In this document: one piece after another, positions 17,616 to 26,657 of the stretch
How positions within the stretch are numbered: position 1 is the stretch's first letter
Layout of the letters: each line of letters opens with the position of its first letter
Origin: Stenotrophomonas sp. VV52
GTDB taxonomy: Bacteria > Pseudomonadota > Gammaproteobacteria > Xanthomonadales > Xanthomonadaceae
Assembly: GCF_002893095.1 (NCBI RefSeq)
Contig: NZ_PKQQ01000002.1
Coordinates: 1-64,000, forward strand
Reading direction: 5' to 3'
Length of the DNA: 64,000 nt
The notes under the pieces: generated by a model
Databases searched by the model: none
The model's input: the letters and a program-made list of their open reading frames with translations, nothing else
What the model was told of the DNA's origin: nothing
Made by a program: the position numbers and the translations under genes

Positions 17616-19952
17616 TCAGCGCGGGACCAGGGTCAACTCGTCCAGCACCCACATCGTCGGGCGCGTATCGCCGGTGAAACGCACGCACAGGTCCTGACGG
17701 CCCTTCAGCGAACGCGGCAACTTCGCTTCCAGCGTGATGAAGCCATCCGCACCCGGCTTGGCCGGCAGCGGCACGCTGGCCAGCGGCTTGCCGTCGCACT
17801 GCGCGTTGAGGATGTCCATCTCGCCATGCGCGCTGCGTGCCTTCACGAAGCGACGCTGCGGCTCGTCGTGCGCCAGCTGGAAGTAGTACGGAATCTGCCC
17901 GGCGCGCACGCGCACGCTGGCGATGCCGTCCACGTCTGCCTTCTCCCACAGCCAGCACGGGTTGAAGATGTTGACGTTGAAGATCGCACGCTCGCCTTCC
18001 AGCGGGCCGTCGTCTTCCAGCCGCAGCAGCAGCTTGCCTTCGCCCGGGCACATCGCCAGGTGCTCGTCGTTGCGGGTCAGCAACGACTGCGCGGTGATGT
18101 CGAAGCGGCTGGCCGCCTTGGCCAATGCCTCGCCGTTGAAGAAGGTCGCGGCCTGCACGCCCACCGGCAGCGGCTGGGTCAGCGGCGCGGTGTAGCGCGG
18201 CGACTGCGCGGTCACTGCACTGCCGTCCACGCTGTAGCGGATCTCGTAGTTGAGCGGATTGCGCAGCGCCAGCGTGGCGGTGCCGGCCTTGCGGTCATCG
18301 CTGACGTCGGCTTCCACTTCGAACGGCGTCTGCGCGTACGCGATCCCCATCGCCTGCCAGCGCTGCAGCTGCGACGGCAGCCGGGCCAGGAAGTCGGCGA
18401 AGTCGCGGCGGTCGCGCGGCGTCCAGCCGGTTTCGGCCACCGCGGCAAGGCGCGGGAACACGTTGTGGTGCAGCCGCGCGACGCTGCGGGTGTGCTCGGT
18501 GAACATGTTGGCCTGCAGGCCCAGGATGTGCTGTTCCTTGTCCCTGGCCAGCGCGTCGGGCACCGGTTCGAAGCCGTACACGCGGCCCAGCGGAGTGGTC
18601 AGCGGGCGGCCGGGCGGCTCGTTCTCCGAGTTGGTCTGCAGGTAGTCCATGTACATGTCGGTCACCGGCGACATCACCACGTCGTGGCCTTCGCTGGCGG
18701 CCTTCAGGCCGCCTTCGGTGCCGCGCCAGGACATCACCGTGGCCTCCGGCGGCAGGCCGCCTTCAAGGATTTCGTCCCAGCCGATCAGGCGGCGGTCGTG
18801 CTGCTCCAGGAACTTCTCCAGGCGCTTGATCAGGTGCGCCTGCATTTCATTCTCGGTGCCCGCGCCGACCTCGCGCATGCGTTCCTGCACGCGCGCGTTG
18901 GCTTCCCACTGATCCTTCACTGCCTCGTCGCCGCCGACATGCACGTACTTGGCCGGGAACAGTTCGATGACCTCTTCGAGCACGTTTTCCAGGAACTCGA
19001 AGGTGCTTTCCTCGGTGTTGAACAGGTTCGGGAACACGCCCCATTCGCTCAGCGGCTGCAGCGGCGTGTCGATGGTGCCGAGTTCGGGGTAGGCGGCAAT
19101 CGCGGCGGTTGCGTGGCCCGGAACGTCGATTTCCGGAATCACCTGGATGTGGCGCGCGGCCGCATAGGCGATCACTTCACGGATCTGGTCCTGGGTATAG
19201 AACCCGCAGTAGGGGCGCGGTGCGCCGGTGACCGGGTCGCGGCCGCCATCGCCGGCCGGAATGCGGCAGCTGCCGACGCCGGTCAGCTTCGGGTAGCGCT
19301 TGATCTCCATGCGCCAGCCCTGGTCGTCGGTGAGATGCCAGTGGAAGGTGTTGAGCTTCTGTTCGGCCATCGCGTCGAGCACGCGCTTGATCTCGTCCAG
19401 GCTCTGGAAGTGGCGGGCCGAGTCCAGCATCAGGCCGCGCCAGCTGAAGCGCGGCGCGTCGTCGATCTTCAGCGCCGGCACCACGCCGTTGCTGCCGCCG
19501 GTAAGCAGCTGCGAAAGGGTGGCCGCGCCGTAGAACAGGCCAGCTTCGGTCGCGGCCTGCACGGTCACGCCGCGCGCATCGCTGCGCAGCTGGTAACCCT
19601 CCGCACCGGTCTTGAGGGTGGCATCCAGCACGAAGCGGATGCCATCGGTGCCGCGCGCGCTGGCGACCTTCAACGACGGGCCGCCGCTGTGCTGCAGCTG
19701 GGTGGCGAACAGGCCGGCCACGCGCTGCGCGGCCGCACCCTGCGCACGCAGCGCGGTGGTGGAGGTAACGGTATAGCCCGCGCCTTCGAGGCGTTGCAGC
19801 TGGGCGGGGGCGGGAATCAGGGGCAGCGAGCCGGGCAGGGCACGCGGACCGTCCGGGGCCTGGGCGTCGGTGGCCTGGGCCAGCGGCGCCAGGGAGAGTG
19901 CCAGTGCGAACGAAAGCAGCGACAGCGAGGTACGACGGGTGCGGGTCTGCAT
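17616..19952 (-). CDS. Secreted beta-N-acetylhexosaminidase, GH20
   Basis: This 778-residue enzyme releases terminal GlcNAc from chitooligosaccharides or glycans. It has a signal peptide ending near APLAQATDA, an N-terminal GH20b domain (to about 175), and a GH20 TIM barrel with the catalytic Asp-Glu pair in VHVGGDEAVKD near residue 330. C-terminal beta domains start at about 570 and end near the protein end. An AAAGGAATGA site precedes the ATG. It is downstream of the TonB receptor and GlcNAc kinase genes on the same strand, separated by a terminator. Its products would feed the receptor. Confidence 0.93.
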   Translation of the reverse strand: MQTRTRRTSLSLLSFALALSLAPLAQATDAQAPDGPRALPGSLPLIPAPAQLQRLEGAGYTVTSTTALRAQGAAAQRVAGLFATQLQHSGGPSLKVASARGTDGIRFVLDATLKTGAEGYQLRSDARGVTVQAATEAGLFYGAATLSQLLTGGSNGVVPALKIDDAPRFSWRGLMLDSARHFQSLDEIKRVLDAMAEQKLNTFHWHLTDDQGWRMEIKRYPKLTGVGSCRIPAGDGGRDPVTGAPRPYCGFYTQDQIREVIAYAAARHIQVIPEIDVPGHATAAIAAYPELGTIDTPLQPLSEWGVFPNLFNTEESTFEFLENVLEEVIELFPAKYVHVGGDEAVKDQWEANARVQERMREVGAGTENEMQAHLIKRLEKFLEQHDRRLIGWDEILEGGLPPEATVMSWRGTEGGLKAASEGHDVVMSPVTDMYMDYLQTNSENEPPGRPLTTPLGRVYGFEPVPDALARDKEQHILGLQANMFTEHTRSVARLHHNVFPRLAAVAETGWTPRDRRDFADFLARLPSQLQRWQAMGIAYAQTPFEVEADVSDDRKAGTATLALRNPLNYEIRYSVDGSAVTAQSPRYTAPLTQPLPVGVQAATFFNGEALAKAASRFDITAQSLLTRNDEHLAMCPGEGKLLLRLEDDGPLEGERAIFNVNIFNPCWLWEKADVDGIASVRVRAGQIPYYFQLAHDEPQRRFVKARSAHGEMDILNAQCDGKPLASVPLPAKPGADGFITLEAKLPRSLKGRQDLCVRFTGDTRPTMWVLDELTLVPR

Positions 19953-19977
19953 CGGGTCATTCCTTTGGTGCGGTGTG

Positions 19978-20010
19978 AAAAAAAAACGGGCCCGGATATC
20001 CGGACCCGTT
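19978..20010 (-). terminator. Intrinsic terminator after the GlcNAc-locus TonB receptor
   Basis: Read leftward, a 12-bp stem with one mismatch (AACGGGTCCGGAT paired with ATCCGGGCCCGTT) is followed by a run of nine T residues. It lies between the receptor stop and the hexosaminidase start, so it should reduce read-through into the hexosaminidase gene. Confidence 0.9.
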
Positions 20011-20021
20011 TCAGGTGAGGC

Positions 20022-20077
20022 GTAGAGCCGGGGTGTGCCCGGCTCCTGCTGCGTAGTGCCGGCCGCTGGCCGGCTCC
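20022..20077 (+). repeat. Tandem pair of SMAG palindromes
   Basis: Two 25-bp GTAG elements in direct orientation, 20022-20046 (GTAGAGCCGGGG type) and 20053-20077 (GTAGTGCCGGCCG type), are 6 bp apart and belong to two sequence subtypes. They lie between the receptor stop and its terminator. Confidence 0.88.
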
Positions 20078-20087
20078 ACGCAATGGA

Positions 20088-22751
20088 TCAGTACTTGAAG
20101 CGGAAGTTCAGATAGTACTGACGACCGTTGGAGTAGAACGAGGTCGGGATCGACGCGCTCTGGTAGTACTTGTAGGTCGGGTTGTTGAGGTTCAGGCCGT
20201 CCAGGGTGATGCTCATCCACTTGGTCGGCGAGTAGCTCAGCGAGGCCGACAGCGTGCCGAAATCATCCTGGTAGTACGGGTTGGCACCGGACAGGCTGAT
20301 CAGGAACGAGGAGCGGCGGGTGTAGCTGACGCGCGCACCGAAGGTGTCGTTCTCGAAGAAGGCGCCCACGTTGTAGGTGTTCTTCGAGGTGCCCAGCAGG
20401 TTGTGGCTGCCGTCGGCCCAGGTGTGCGCCGAGCTGCCGTTGGCGTAGGTGTAGTTGGCGTTGATGCCGAAGTTCTCGCCGATCGGCTGCTCGTACGCCA
20501 CTTCCACGCCGGTGACCTTGCCGTCGGCATTGATCGGGGTGGAGACAGCGTAGGTTTCAAGCTGGTTGGTCAACTCGCTGAAGAGCTGCTTGTTGATCAC
20601 GTCGAAGGCGATGTAGTCCTTCAGGTCGATGTGGTACGCACCGACCGACAGCAGGCCGCGCGGCATGAAGTACCACTCCAGGTTGGCGTCCAGGTTGGAG
20701 CCGATGGTCGGCTTCAGTTCCGGGTTACCGCCACCGCCGGTCTTGTTCAGGTCCGAACCCCAGGCAGACGCGCCCAGTGCCGAGTAATCCGGCAGGGTCT
20801 GGGTCTGCGACGCGGCGACGCGCAGCACCAGGTTGTCGTCCAGGTCGAACTTGATGTTGGCGCTCGGCAGCACGCGGCTGTGCTTGTTCTGGAAGGCCTG
20901 GCGCTGCCACATGCCGAACAGGCTGCTGACGTCGGCGCGGGCCGGGTCGCTCACGGCGAGGTACGTGTCGATGTCCTGCTTGATGTCGACGTAGCGCAGG
21001 CCGACGTTGCCGCTCCACCAGTCACCGGCGAAGTTGGCCTGCACGTAACCGGCGAAGTTCTTCTCCTTCACCTTCCACTCGGCGCCGTAGTTGTGGCGAC
21101 CGGTCGGACCGTCGTTGTTGGACAGCCAGGTGGAGTTGTTGATGATCGCGGTCTTCAGCGCGTCCGGGGTGTAGTACCAGATATCGCGCGGGAAGTTGCC
21201 ACCGATGCCGCTGGCGAAGTTGCCCGGGTAGCTGCCGGTGGCGCTGCCCTGCAGGGCCGACCAGATGTCGCCCGGGCTGGCGCCTTCCGGCGACAGCGCT
21301 TCACGTTCGTGGTCGGCGAAGCGCAGGCCGAAGTCGATCGAACTCAGCGCGCCGCCGTTGCCGAAGTACTGGTTGAAGTCGAGCGAAGCCCAGTCTTCCT
21401 GGTCTTCCGCCTTGACCTGCTGGTTGCCCCAGGTGCCGAAGCTGCTCACGCCGTTCGGGCTGGTGTCGCCGCCCACGTTCCAATCCACCGGCGAACCGGC
21501 GCCGTGCGTGGCCCAGCTGGCGCCGCCGCCCTGGCCCAGGGTTACCTCGGCAATGAACTGGCGCGGGGTCTCGCCGGTGCCCTTGGTGGTGCCGGCCTGG
21601 AACTTGGCTTCCAGGTTGTCGTTGATCTGCCAGTCGGCGTCGAAGGTGACGTAGCTGGTCTTGGCCGAGGCTTCACGGTAGATCATGTCGTACACGGCGT
21701 AGTTGGTACCCGGCACGCCTGCGTAGGTGGCATTGCTGAGCACGCCGTCGTTGATCGTGTAGCCGGGGTTCGGCGCCTGCGACTTGGCGAAGTTGCCGCC
21801 CCACATCATGTAGTTGCGGTTGTAGTTGTTGGCTTCCAGTTCCGAGGTGAACCCGCTCAGGCCCAGGGTCAGGTTGTCGATCGGCTTCCACTGGAAGGTG
21901 AGCAGGCCGCCCTTGCGCTCACGGGTCTGCTCGAACAGCGTCGAACCGAGCAGGCCCGGCACGTTCACGCCGATCAGGTCCGGATTGGTCGCGGCAACCG
22001 GATCGGTGGCGGCGATCTTGAAGAAGCCGCCCGGGATTTCCTGCGCTTCACGGCGCAGTTCGCGCTTCTGGTAGAAGGCCTGCAGCAGCACGCCGAAGGT
22101 GTTGCTGTCGTTCTTCCAGTTGACCAGGCCCGAGAACTGCGGATCGGTCGAATCGGCCTGGTCCGAACGCACCGCACCGAGCGAGGCTTCGGCGCTGAAC
22201 GGCTTGGAGAACTGCAGCGGGGTGCGGGTGATGATGTTGACTGTACCGGTGGTGCCGCCGTCCTGCAGCTTGGCCTGCGAGGACTTGTTCACTTCCACCG
22301 AGCTGACCAGCTCGGACGGCAGCAGCGAGTAGCTGACGCTGCGGCCCACGTTGTTGCCCTGGCTGAGCACGAACCAGTCGGCCGAACCGACGCTGTGGCC
22401 GTCGATCAGGGTCTGGGTCAGGCTCGGGGCGGTGCCGCGCAGGCTGACGCGGTCGGCTTCGTCGAAGCCGCCTTCGTCGGCGCTGGCCGAGCTGATGTTC
22501 ACGCCCGGCAGGCGCTGCAGGGTGTCGGCCACGTTGTGCGCCGGCAGCTTGCCGACGTCTTCGGCGGTGACCACTTCCAGGCGCGCATTGGCTTCACGCT
22601 TGGTGTCGAGCGACTTTTCCATCGAGCCGCGGATACCGGTGACGGTCACGGTGTCCAGGTCGGTGGCGGTGGGCTGGGCTTCCTGCGCGTGGGCGCCGAA
22701 CGCGATACAGCTGAAAATGGCTGCCGAAAGCAGGCTGATACGGTGGTTCAT
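20088..22751 (-). CDS. TonB-dependent receptor of the GlcNAc/chitooligosaccharide locus
   Basis: This outer-membrane receptor of about 887 residues uses TonB-ExbBD energy to import ligand. It has a signal peptide (MNHRISLLSAAIFSCIAFGAHA), a TonB-box-like TDLDTVTVTGIRG, a plug domain (PAHNVADTLQRLPGVNISS) and a C-terminal barrel closing in YYLNFRFKY. The start at 22751 has a GAGGAG site. An ATG at 22769 is less likely. Position between the GlcNAc kinase and hexosaminidase genes, downstream of a LacI-type operator, points to GlcNAc or chitooligosaccharides as ligand, as for the nag-linked receptors of Xanthomonas. The ligand is inferred. Confidence 0.88.
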   Translation of the reverse strand: MNHRISLLSAAIFSCIAFGAHAQEAQPTATDLDTVTVTGIRGSMEKSLDTKREANARLEVVTAEDVGKLPAHNVADTLQRLPGVNISSASADEGGFDEADRVSLRGTAPSLTQTLIDGHSVGSADWFVLSQGNNVGRSVSYSLLPSELVSSVEVNKSSQAKLQDGGTTGTVNIITRTPLQFSKPFSAEASLGAVRSDQADSTDPQFSGLVNWKNDSNTFGVLLQAFYQKRELRREAQEIPGGFFKIAATDPVAATNPDLIGVNVPGLLGSTLFEQTRERKGGLLTFQWKPIDNLTLGLSGFTSELEANNYNRNYMMWGGNFAKSQAPNPGYTINDGVLSNATYAGVPGTNYAVYDMIYREASAKTSYVTFDADWQINDNLEAKFQAGTTKGTGETPRQFIAEVTLGQGGGASWATHGAGSPVDWNVGGDTSPNGVSSFGTWGNQQVKAEDQEDWASLDFNQYFGNGGALSSIDFGLRFADHEREALSPEGASPGDIWSALQGSATGSYPGNFASGIGGNFPRDIWYYTPDALKTAIINNSTWLSNNDGPTGRHNYGAEWKVKEKNFAGYVQANFAGDWWSGNVGLRYVDIKQDIDTYLAVSDPARADVSSLFGMWQRQAFQNKHSRVLPSANIKFDLDDNLVLRVAASQTQTLPDYSALGASAWGSDLNKTGGGGNPELKPTIGSNLDANLEWYFMPRGLLSVGAYHIDLKDYIAFDVINKQLFSELTNQLETYAVSTPINADGKVTGVEVAYEQPIGENFGINANYTYANGSSAHTWADGSHNLLGTSKNTYNVGAFFENDTFGARVSYTRRSSFLISLSGANPYYQDDFGTLSASLSYSPTKWMSITLDGLNLNNPTYKYYQSASIPTSFYSNGRQYYLNFRFKY

Positions 22752-22861
22752 GATGTCTCTCCTCATCAATCGTGTGTGCGCCAGCGACGGCGTTCGGTTA
22801 GAGATGCGTACAACCTTGCCCAGCGACCGTTGCCGGTGCGCGACTTACTTCTGGAACTGAT

Positions 22862-23878
22862 TCAAGCGTCCGTGCGGCCGAGGTACCAGCTGGCGGCGCC
22901 GATGACGCCCAGTTGCCCGTGCTCGACCACCTTCACGGGAATACGTTCCAGCGCCTCGCGCATCGGCCCCTTGTTGAGGTAACGGGCGACGAAGGTGCTG
23001 TTCAACAGGAATTCGCGGATCTGCGGCAGGATCCCGCCGGCCAGGTACACGCCGCCATGGGCGCCGTACTGCAGGGCCATGTCGCCGATGGTGCTGCCGA
23101 GCAGGCCGCAGAACACTTCCAGGCTCTGGCGCGCCAGCACGTCCTGGTCGCTGACGGCCGCGGCGGTGATCGCATCGGGGGTGGCCAGCACCGCCGGCTG
23201 CCCTTCGATCGCGCAGAGCGCGCGGTACAGATTCATCAGGCCAGGGCCGGACAGCGCGTGCTCGACCGAGACGTGCGCGTGCTCGCGCTGCATCTGGCGG
23301 ACGATGGCCATTTCCAGTTCGGTGCTGACCGCCAGGGTCGGCTGGCCCGCTTCGGTGGCCAGCACCACCGCACCGTGCGCGGTGGGAATCCACAGGGCGG
23401 CGCCGAGCCCGGTGCCGGGGCCGACCACCAGGGTCGGGCCGCGCGGCGCCGTGGCCGGACCGGTCAGCTGCAGTACGCCGCTGGCGTCGACCTGGGCGGC
23501 GGCGTAGGCCACCGCTTCGAAGTCGTTGACGATGTACACCGCTTCCAGGCCCAGGTCGCGCTCGATCTGCCGGGCCGACAGCGGCCACGGCACGTTGGCG
23601 GTGATCACGGTGCCGTCTTCGCGGGCGTAGCCGGCCGTGGCCACCACGCAGTGCGCGGGGCGCTCGCCGTCGGCGATGAAGGCCGACAGGATCGCGCTCA
23701 GGCCGGGGTAGTCGGCATTGCGGAACTTGCGGTACTCCAGCAGCTCCACCGGGTGGGCCGGGTCGGCGCTGGCCTGCACGCGGGCCACGCGGACGTGCGT
23801 GCCACCCACGTCGGCAGCCAGGAACGGCGGCATCGCGGGGCTGGCATGGGCCGGTAAGGCGTGGGCGGCTGCGGTCAC
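22862..23878 (-). CDS. nagK: Glucokinase-family kinase, probable GlcNAc kinase NagK
   Basis: This cytoplasmic kinase of 338 residues belongs to the glucokinase (Glk) family, with the phosphate-1 motif LAADVGGTHVR, the sugar-binding block TANVPWPLS and NDFEAVAYA, and the ATP-loop LVVGPGTGLGAA. In this setting it most likely makes GlcNAc-6-phosphate for NagA, although it could act on glucose. The GTG at 23878 is chosen because an AGGGGAG site precedes it. An ATG at 23833 lacks one but would also give a complete kinase. The TonB receptor gene follows after 110 bp on the same strand. Confidence 0.85.
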   Translation of the reverse strand: MTAAAHALPAHASPAMPPFLAADVGGTHVRVARVQASADPAHPVELLEYRKFRNADYPGLSAILSAFIADGERPAHCVVATAGYAREDGTVITANVPWPLSARQIERDLGLEAVYIVNDFEAVAYAAAQVDASGVLQLTGPATAPRGPTLVVGPGTGLGAALWIPTAHGAVVLATEAGQPTLAVSTELEMAIVRQMQREHAHVSVEHALSGPGLMNLYRALCAIEGQPAVLATPDAITAAAVSDQDVLARQSLEVFCGLLGSTIGDMALQYGAHGGVYLAGGILPQIREFLLNSTFVARYLNKGPMREALERIPVKVVEHGQLGVIGAASWYLGRTDA

Positions 23879-23933
23879 TCGGACTCCCCTGGGATGCGTA
23901 CGGCCGGGTCTGGCACCCGGCGATTGAGCGGAG

Positions 23934-23961
23934 TCTGTAATCGTTCTGACAACGATGTCAA
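23934..23961 (-). promoter_or_regulatory. Putative promoter with NagR-type operator for the kinase-receptor operon
   Basis: Read leftward, TTGACA (23961-23956), a 16-bp spacer and TACAGA (23939-23934) resemble a sigma-70 promoter. The palindrome TGACATCGTTGTCA occupies 23960-23947, so it covers the -35 box and spacer. A bound LacI-type repressor would exclude RNA polymerase. Confidence 0.6.
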
Positions 23962-24009
23962 CGATAACCTCACACTTTCGATGCTGCGCCGCAGCGACCT
24001 GTGTCACAA

Positions 24010-24021
24010 GAAAACGTTTTC
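24010..24021. promoter_or_regulatory. Perfect palindrome GAAAACGTTTTC, LacI-family operator-like
   Basis: Twelve bases read identically on both strands with a central CG, the general form of LacI-family operators. The sequence differs from the two NagR-type sites, so it may bind another regulator or be a distant third site. Confidence 0.45.
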
Positions 24022-24149
24022 ATGCCGATGTCGTAAAGATTTCGCAAAGCGGCTGCAACCAAAGGCCCCGTGAAGGCGGGGCGGGCGGTTGCCGGGTATT
24101 TGCGCAGCTGCAGCATGGGGTTTTCGAGCGCTGCCGCCGAAACCAGTTG

Positions 24150-24195
24150 TTGACAAAGACCAGTGGCCCATCGAATAAATGTGACAACGTTGTTC
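24150..24195 (+). promoter_or_regulatory. Putative nagP promoter with NagR-type operator
   Basis: TTGACA at 24150-24155 is followed after 18 bp by AATAAA (24174-24179), a fair sigma-70 promoter. The operator TGACAACGTTGTTC at 24182-24195 lies where transcription would start. The site shares its half TGACA with the leftward operator. Confidence 0.65.
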
Positions 24196-24247
24196 CCAGC
24201 CACTCTTCCGACGCCGCCTGCGTGCCGTCGATGCAGGAGCCTTCCCG

Positions 24248-25540
24248 ATGTCTGCAGTGCCTGCTGCTTCCGCGCGTTCGAGCGTGGCCACCTCGATCCT
24301 GATCATCGGGGTGCTGTTCTTCCTGATCGGCTTCTTCACCTGGCTCAACGGCCCGCTGATCACCTTCGTCAAACTGGCCTTCGAGCTGGACGAGGTCGGC
24401 GCCTTCCTGGTGCTGATGGTGTTCTACCTGTCTTACTTCTTCCTGGCGCTGCCAGCCTCGTGGATCCTCAAGCGCACCGGCATGAAGAAGGGCCTGAGCC
24501 TGAGCCTGCTGGTGATGGCCGCCGGTGCGGTGGTGTTCGCCCACTTCGCGCAGCAGCGCTGGTACCCGGGCGCGCTCAGCGGCCTGTTCATCATCGGCAG
24601 CGGGCTGGCCCTGCTGCAGACGGCGGTGAACCCGTACATCAGCATCCTCGGCCCGATCGAGACCGCCGCGCGCCGCATCGCGCTGATGGGCATCTGCAAC
24701 AAGATCGCCGGCATGATCGCGCCGTTCCTGATCGGCACCCTGGTGCTGCATGGCATCGGCGACCTGTCCGACCAGGTGGCCGCCGCCGATCCGGTGACCC
24801 GCAACGCCCTGCTGGACACCTTCGCGGCCAAGATCCAGATGCCGTACATGGCCATGGCCGGGCTGCTGGTCGTGCTCGCGGTGGGCGTGCTGTTCTCGCC
24901 GCTGCCGGAAATCAAGACCGCCGAAGCCAACGCCACTCCGGCGCGCGCGCCCGGCGTGGCCGAACGCACCAGCATCTTCCAGTTCCCGCACCTGTGGCTG
25001 GGCGTGCTGTGCCTGTTCGTATACGTGGGCGTGGAAGTGATGGCCGGTGACGCCATCGGTACCTACGGCCACGGCTTCGGCCTGCCGCTGGACCAGACCA
25101 AGCTGTTCACCTCGATCACCCTGTTCGCCATGCTGGTCGGCTACCTGGCCGGCCTGGCGCTGATCCCGCACGTGGTCTCGCAGTCGCGTTACCTGAGCAT
25201 CTCGGCCAGCCTGGGCGTGCTGTTCTGCATCGGCGCGCTGTTCACCCATGGCTATGTGTCGGTGGGCTTCGTGGCCGCGCTGGGCTTTGCCAACGCGATG
25301 ATGTGGCCGGCGATCTTCCCGCTGGCCATCCGCGGCCTGGGCCGCTTCACCGAAACCGGTTCGGCGTTGCTGGTGATGGCCATCGCCGGTGGCGCGATCA
25401 TCCCGCAGGCGTTCGCGGTGCTGAAGCAGCATTTCGACTTCCAGTTCGTGTTCGCCGCACTGATGGTGCCGTGCTACCTGTACATCCTGTTCTACTCGCT
25501 GCGCGGCTACCGGATCGGCCTGCCCCGCGACGGGCAGTGA
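24248..25540 (+). CDS. nagP: GlcNAc permease NagP (FHS-family MFS symporter)
   Basis: This inner-membrane sugar:proton symporter of 430 residues has about twelve hydrophobic segments. It belongs to the FucP-like FHS branch: FFLIGFFTWLNGPLITFVK in the first segment and LQTAVNPYISILGP in the middle are family hallmarks. Homologues in Xanthomonas and Shewanella import GlcNAc. It is the first gene of the rightward nag operon, directly after an operator-promoter, and its stop lies 42 bp before the chosen nagR start. Confidence 0.93.
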   Translation: MSAVPAASARSSVATSILIIGVLFFLIGFFTWLNGPLITFVKLAFELDEVGAFLVLMVFYLSYFFLALPASWILKRTGMKKGLSLSLLVMAAGAVVFAHFAQQRWYPGALSGLFIIGSGLALLQTAVNPYISILGPIETAARRIALMGICNKIAGMIAPFLIGTLVLHGIGDLSDQVAAADPVTRNALLDTFAAKIQMPYMAMAGLLVVLAVGVLFSPLPEIKTAEANATPARAPGVAERTSIFQFPHLWLGVLCLFVYVGVEVMAGDAIGTYGHGFGLPLDQTKLFTSITLFAMLVGYLAGLALIPHVVSQSRYLSISASLGVLFCIGALFTHGYVSVGFVAALGFANAMMWPAIFPLAIRGLGRFTETGSALLVMAIAGGAIIPQAFAVLKQHFDFQFVFAALMVPCYLYILFYSLRGYRIGLPRDGQ

Positions 25541-25582
25541 TCGGCGATGATGGACGCCCAACCGGTGAGCCAGGAAAAGAGC

Positions 25583-26650
25583 ATGCGTAGAGCGACCATC
25601 AAGGATGTCGCCGAGCGGGCCAAGGTGTCGTTGAAGACCGTTTCGCGAGTCATCAACAACGAACCGTCGGTGATGCAGGCCACGCGCGCGCGCGTGCTGC
25701 GTGCCATCGCCGAGCTGGACTACGAGCCGGATCCCGCTGCACGCAACCTGCGCACCGGCACCACCCTGGTGATTGGGCTGGTCTACGACAACCCGAACCC
25801 GTACCACATCATCGGCGTGCAGAACGGCGTGCTCGCCGCGTGCCGCGAAACCGGATTCGGGCTGCAGATCCATCCCTGCGATTCCAGCTCGCCGATGCTG
25901 GCCGAAGAACTGGCCGACTGGGTGCAGCGTTCGCGCCTGGCCGGGCTGGTGCTGACCGCACCGATGTCCGAGCGTCGCGATCTCGTGGCCGCGCTGACCG
26001 CACGCGGGATAAAGCTGGTGCGCATCATCGCCGCCACCGCCGACCCGCAGGACGGCGCCTGCGTGTTCGTGGACGACCGCGAGGCCGCCTACGAGATCAC
26101 CGAACACCTGATCCAGCTCGGCCACCAGCGCATCGGCTTCCTCTGGGGCGGCTCCTCGCACCGTTCCAGCGGCGAGCGCCACGCCGGCTACGAAGCGGCG
26201 CTGCGCGACTACGGCATTCCGCACGACAAGCACCTGGTGGTGCAGGGCGACTACACCTTCGACGACGGCTTCCGCGGCGCGCGACGCCTGCTGGCGCTGC
26301 GCGAACCGCCCACCGCCATCTTCGGCTCCAACGACGAAATCGCGGCCGGCGTGCTGGCCGCGGCGAAGTCGGCCGGCATGAACGTGCCCTATGACCTCTC
26401 CATCGCCGGCTTCGAGGACAGCCCGTTCTCGCGCCAGTCCTGGCCGCCGCTGACCACTGCCAAGCAGGCCACCGAAGACATCGCCCGGCATGCCGCGCGC
26501 CTGCTGATCGCGCAGCTGCGAAGCGACGCCTACGACGACGCGCCGCTGCAGCTGCAGAACCAGGGCTTCGTGCCGCAGCTGATCGTGCGCGGTTCCACCG
26601 CTCCGATGCGGCCGCTGGCCGCGCGTCCCCCCACCCCAGAAACCACCTGA
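25583..26650 (+). CDS. nagR: LacI-family repressor NagR
   Basis: This DNA-binding regulator of 355 residues has an N-terminal helix-turn-helix and hinge (ATIKDVAERAKVSLKTVSRV, then LDYEPDPAARNLRTG) and a periplasmic-binding-protein-like sensor domain (to about 330). It most likely represses the nag genes and responds to GlcNAc or its 6-phosphate, by analogy with Xanthomonas NagR. The two palindromes upstream of nagP and nagK are its likely sites, so it would also regulate itself. The start at 25583 follows an AGGAAAAG site. An in-frame ATG at 25547 would add 12 residues. Confidence 0.9.
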   Translation: MRRATIKDVAERAKVSLKTVSRVINNEPSVMQATRARVLRAIAELDYEPDPAARNLRTGTTLVIGLVYDNPNPYHIIGVQNGVLAACRETGFGLQIHPCDSSSPMLAEELADWVQRSRLAGLVLTAPMSERRDLVAALTARGIKLVRIIAATADPQDGACVFVDDREAAYEITEHLIQLGHQRIGFLWGGSSHRSSGERHAGYEAALRDYGIPHDKHLVVQGDYTFDDGFRGARRLLALREPPTAIFGSNDEIAAGVLAAAKSAGMNVPYDLSIAGFEDSPFSRQSWPPLTTAKQATEDIARHAARLLIAQLRSDAYDDAPLQLQNQGFVPQLIVRGSTAPMRPLAARPPTPETT

Positions 26651-26657
26651 GTCCCGC

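Larger units (their letters stand above)
23879..24247. promoter_or_regulatory. Divergent control region of the nag locus
   Basis: This 369-bp gap between the leftward kinase gene and the rightward permease gene holds no credible gene. It contains two LacI-type palindromes with the core TGACA-N4-TGTYM at 23947-23960 and 24182-24195, each on a probable promoter, and a third, perfect palindrome GAAAACGTTTTC at 24010-24021 midway. The stretch 24022-24149 shows nothing else that I can support. Confidence 0.85.

Noticed and set aside
17826..20018. A 730-codon plus-strand frame
   Set aside because: Antisense to the GH20 gene, which carries catalytic residues and a signal peptide.
20403..22982. An 859-codon plus-strand frame
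   Set aside because: Shadow of the TonB receptor on the other strand. Composition is Val/Arg/Gly-rich with no motif or signal.
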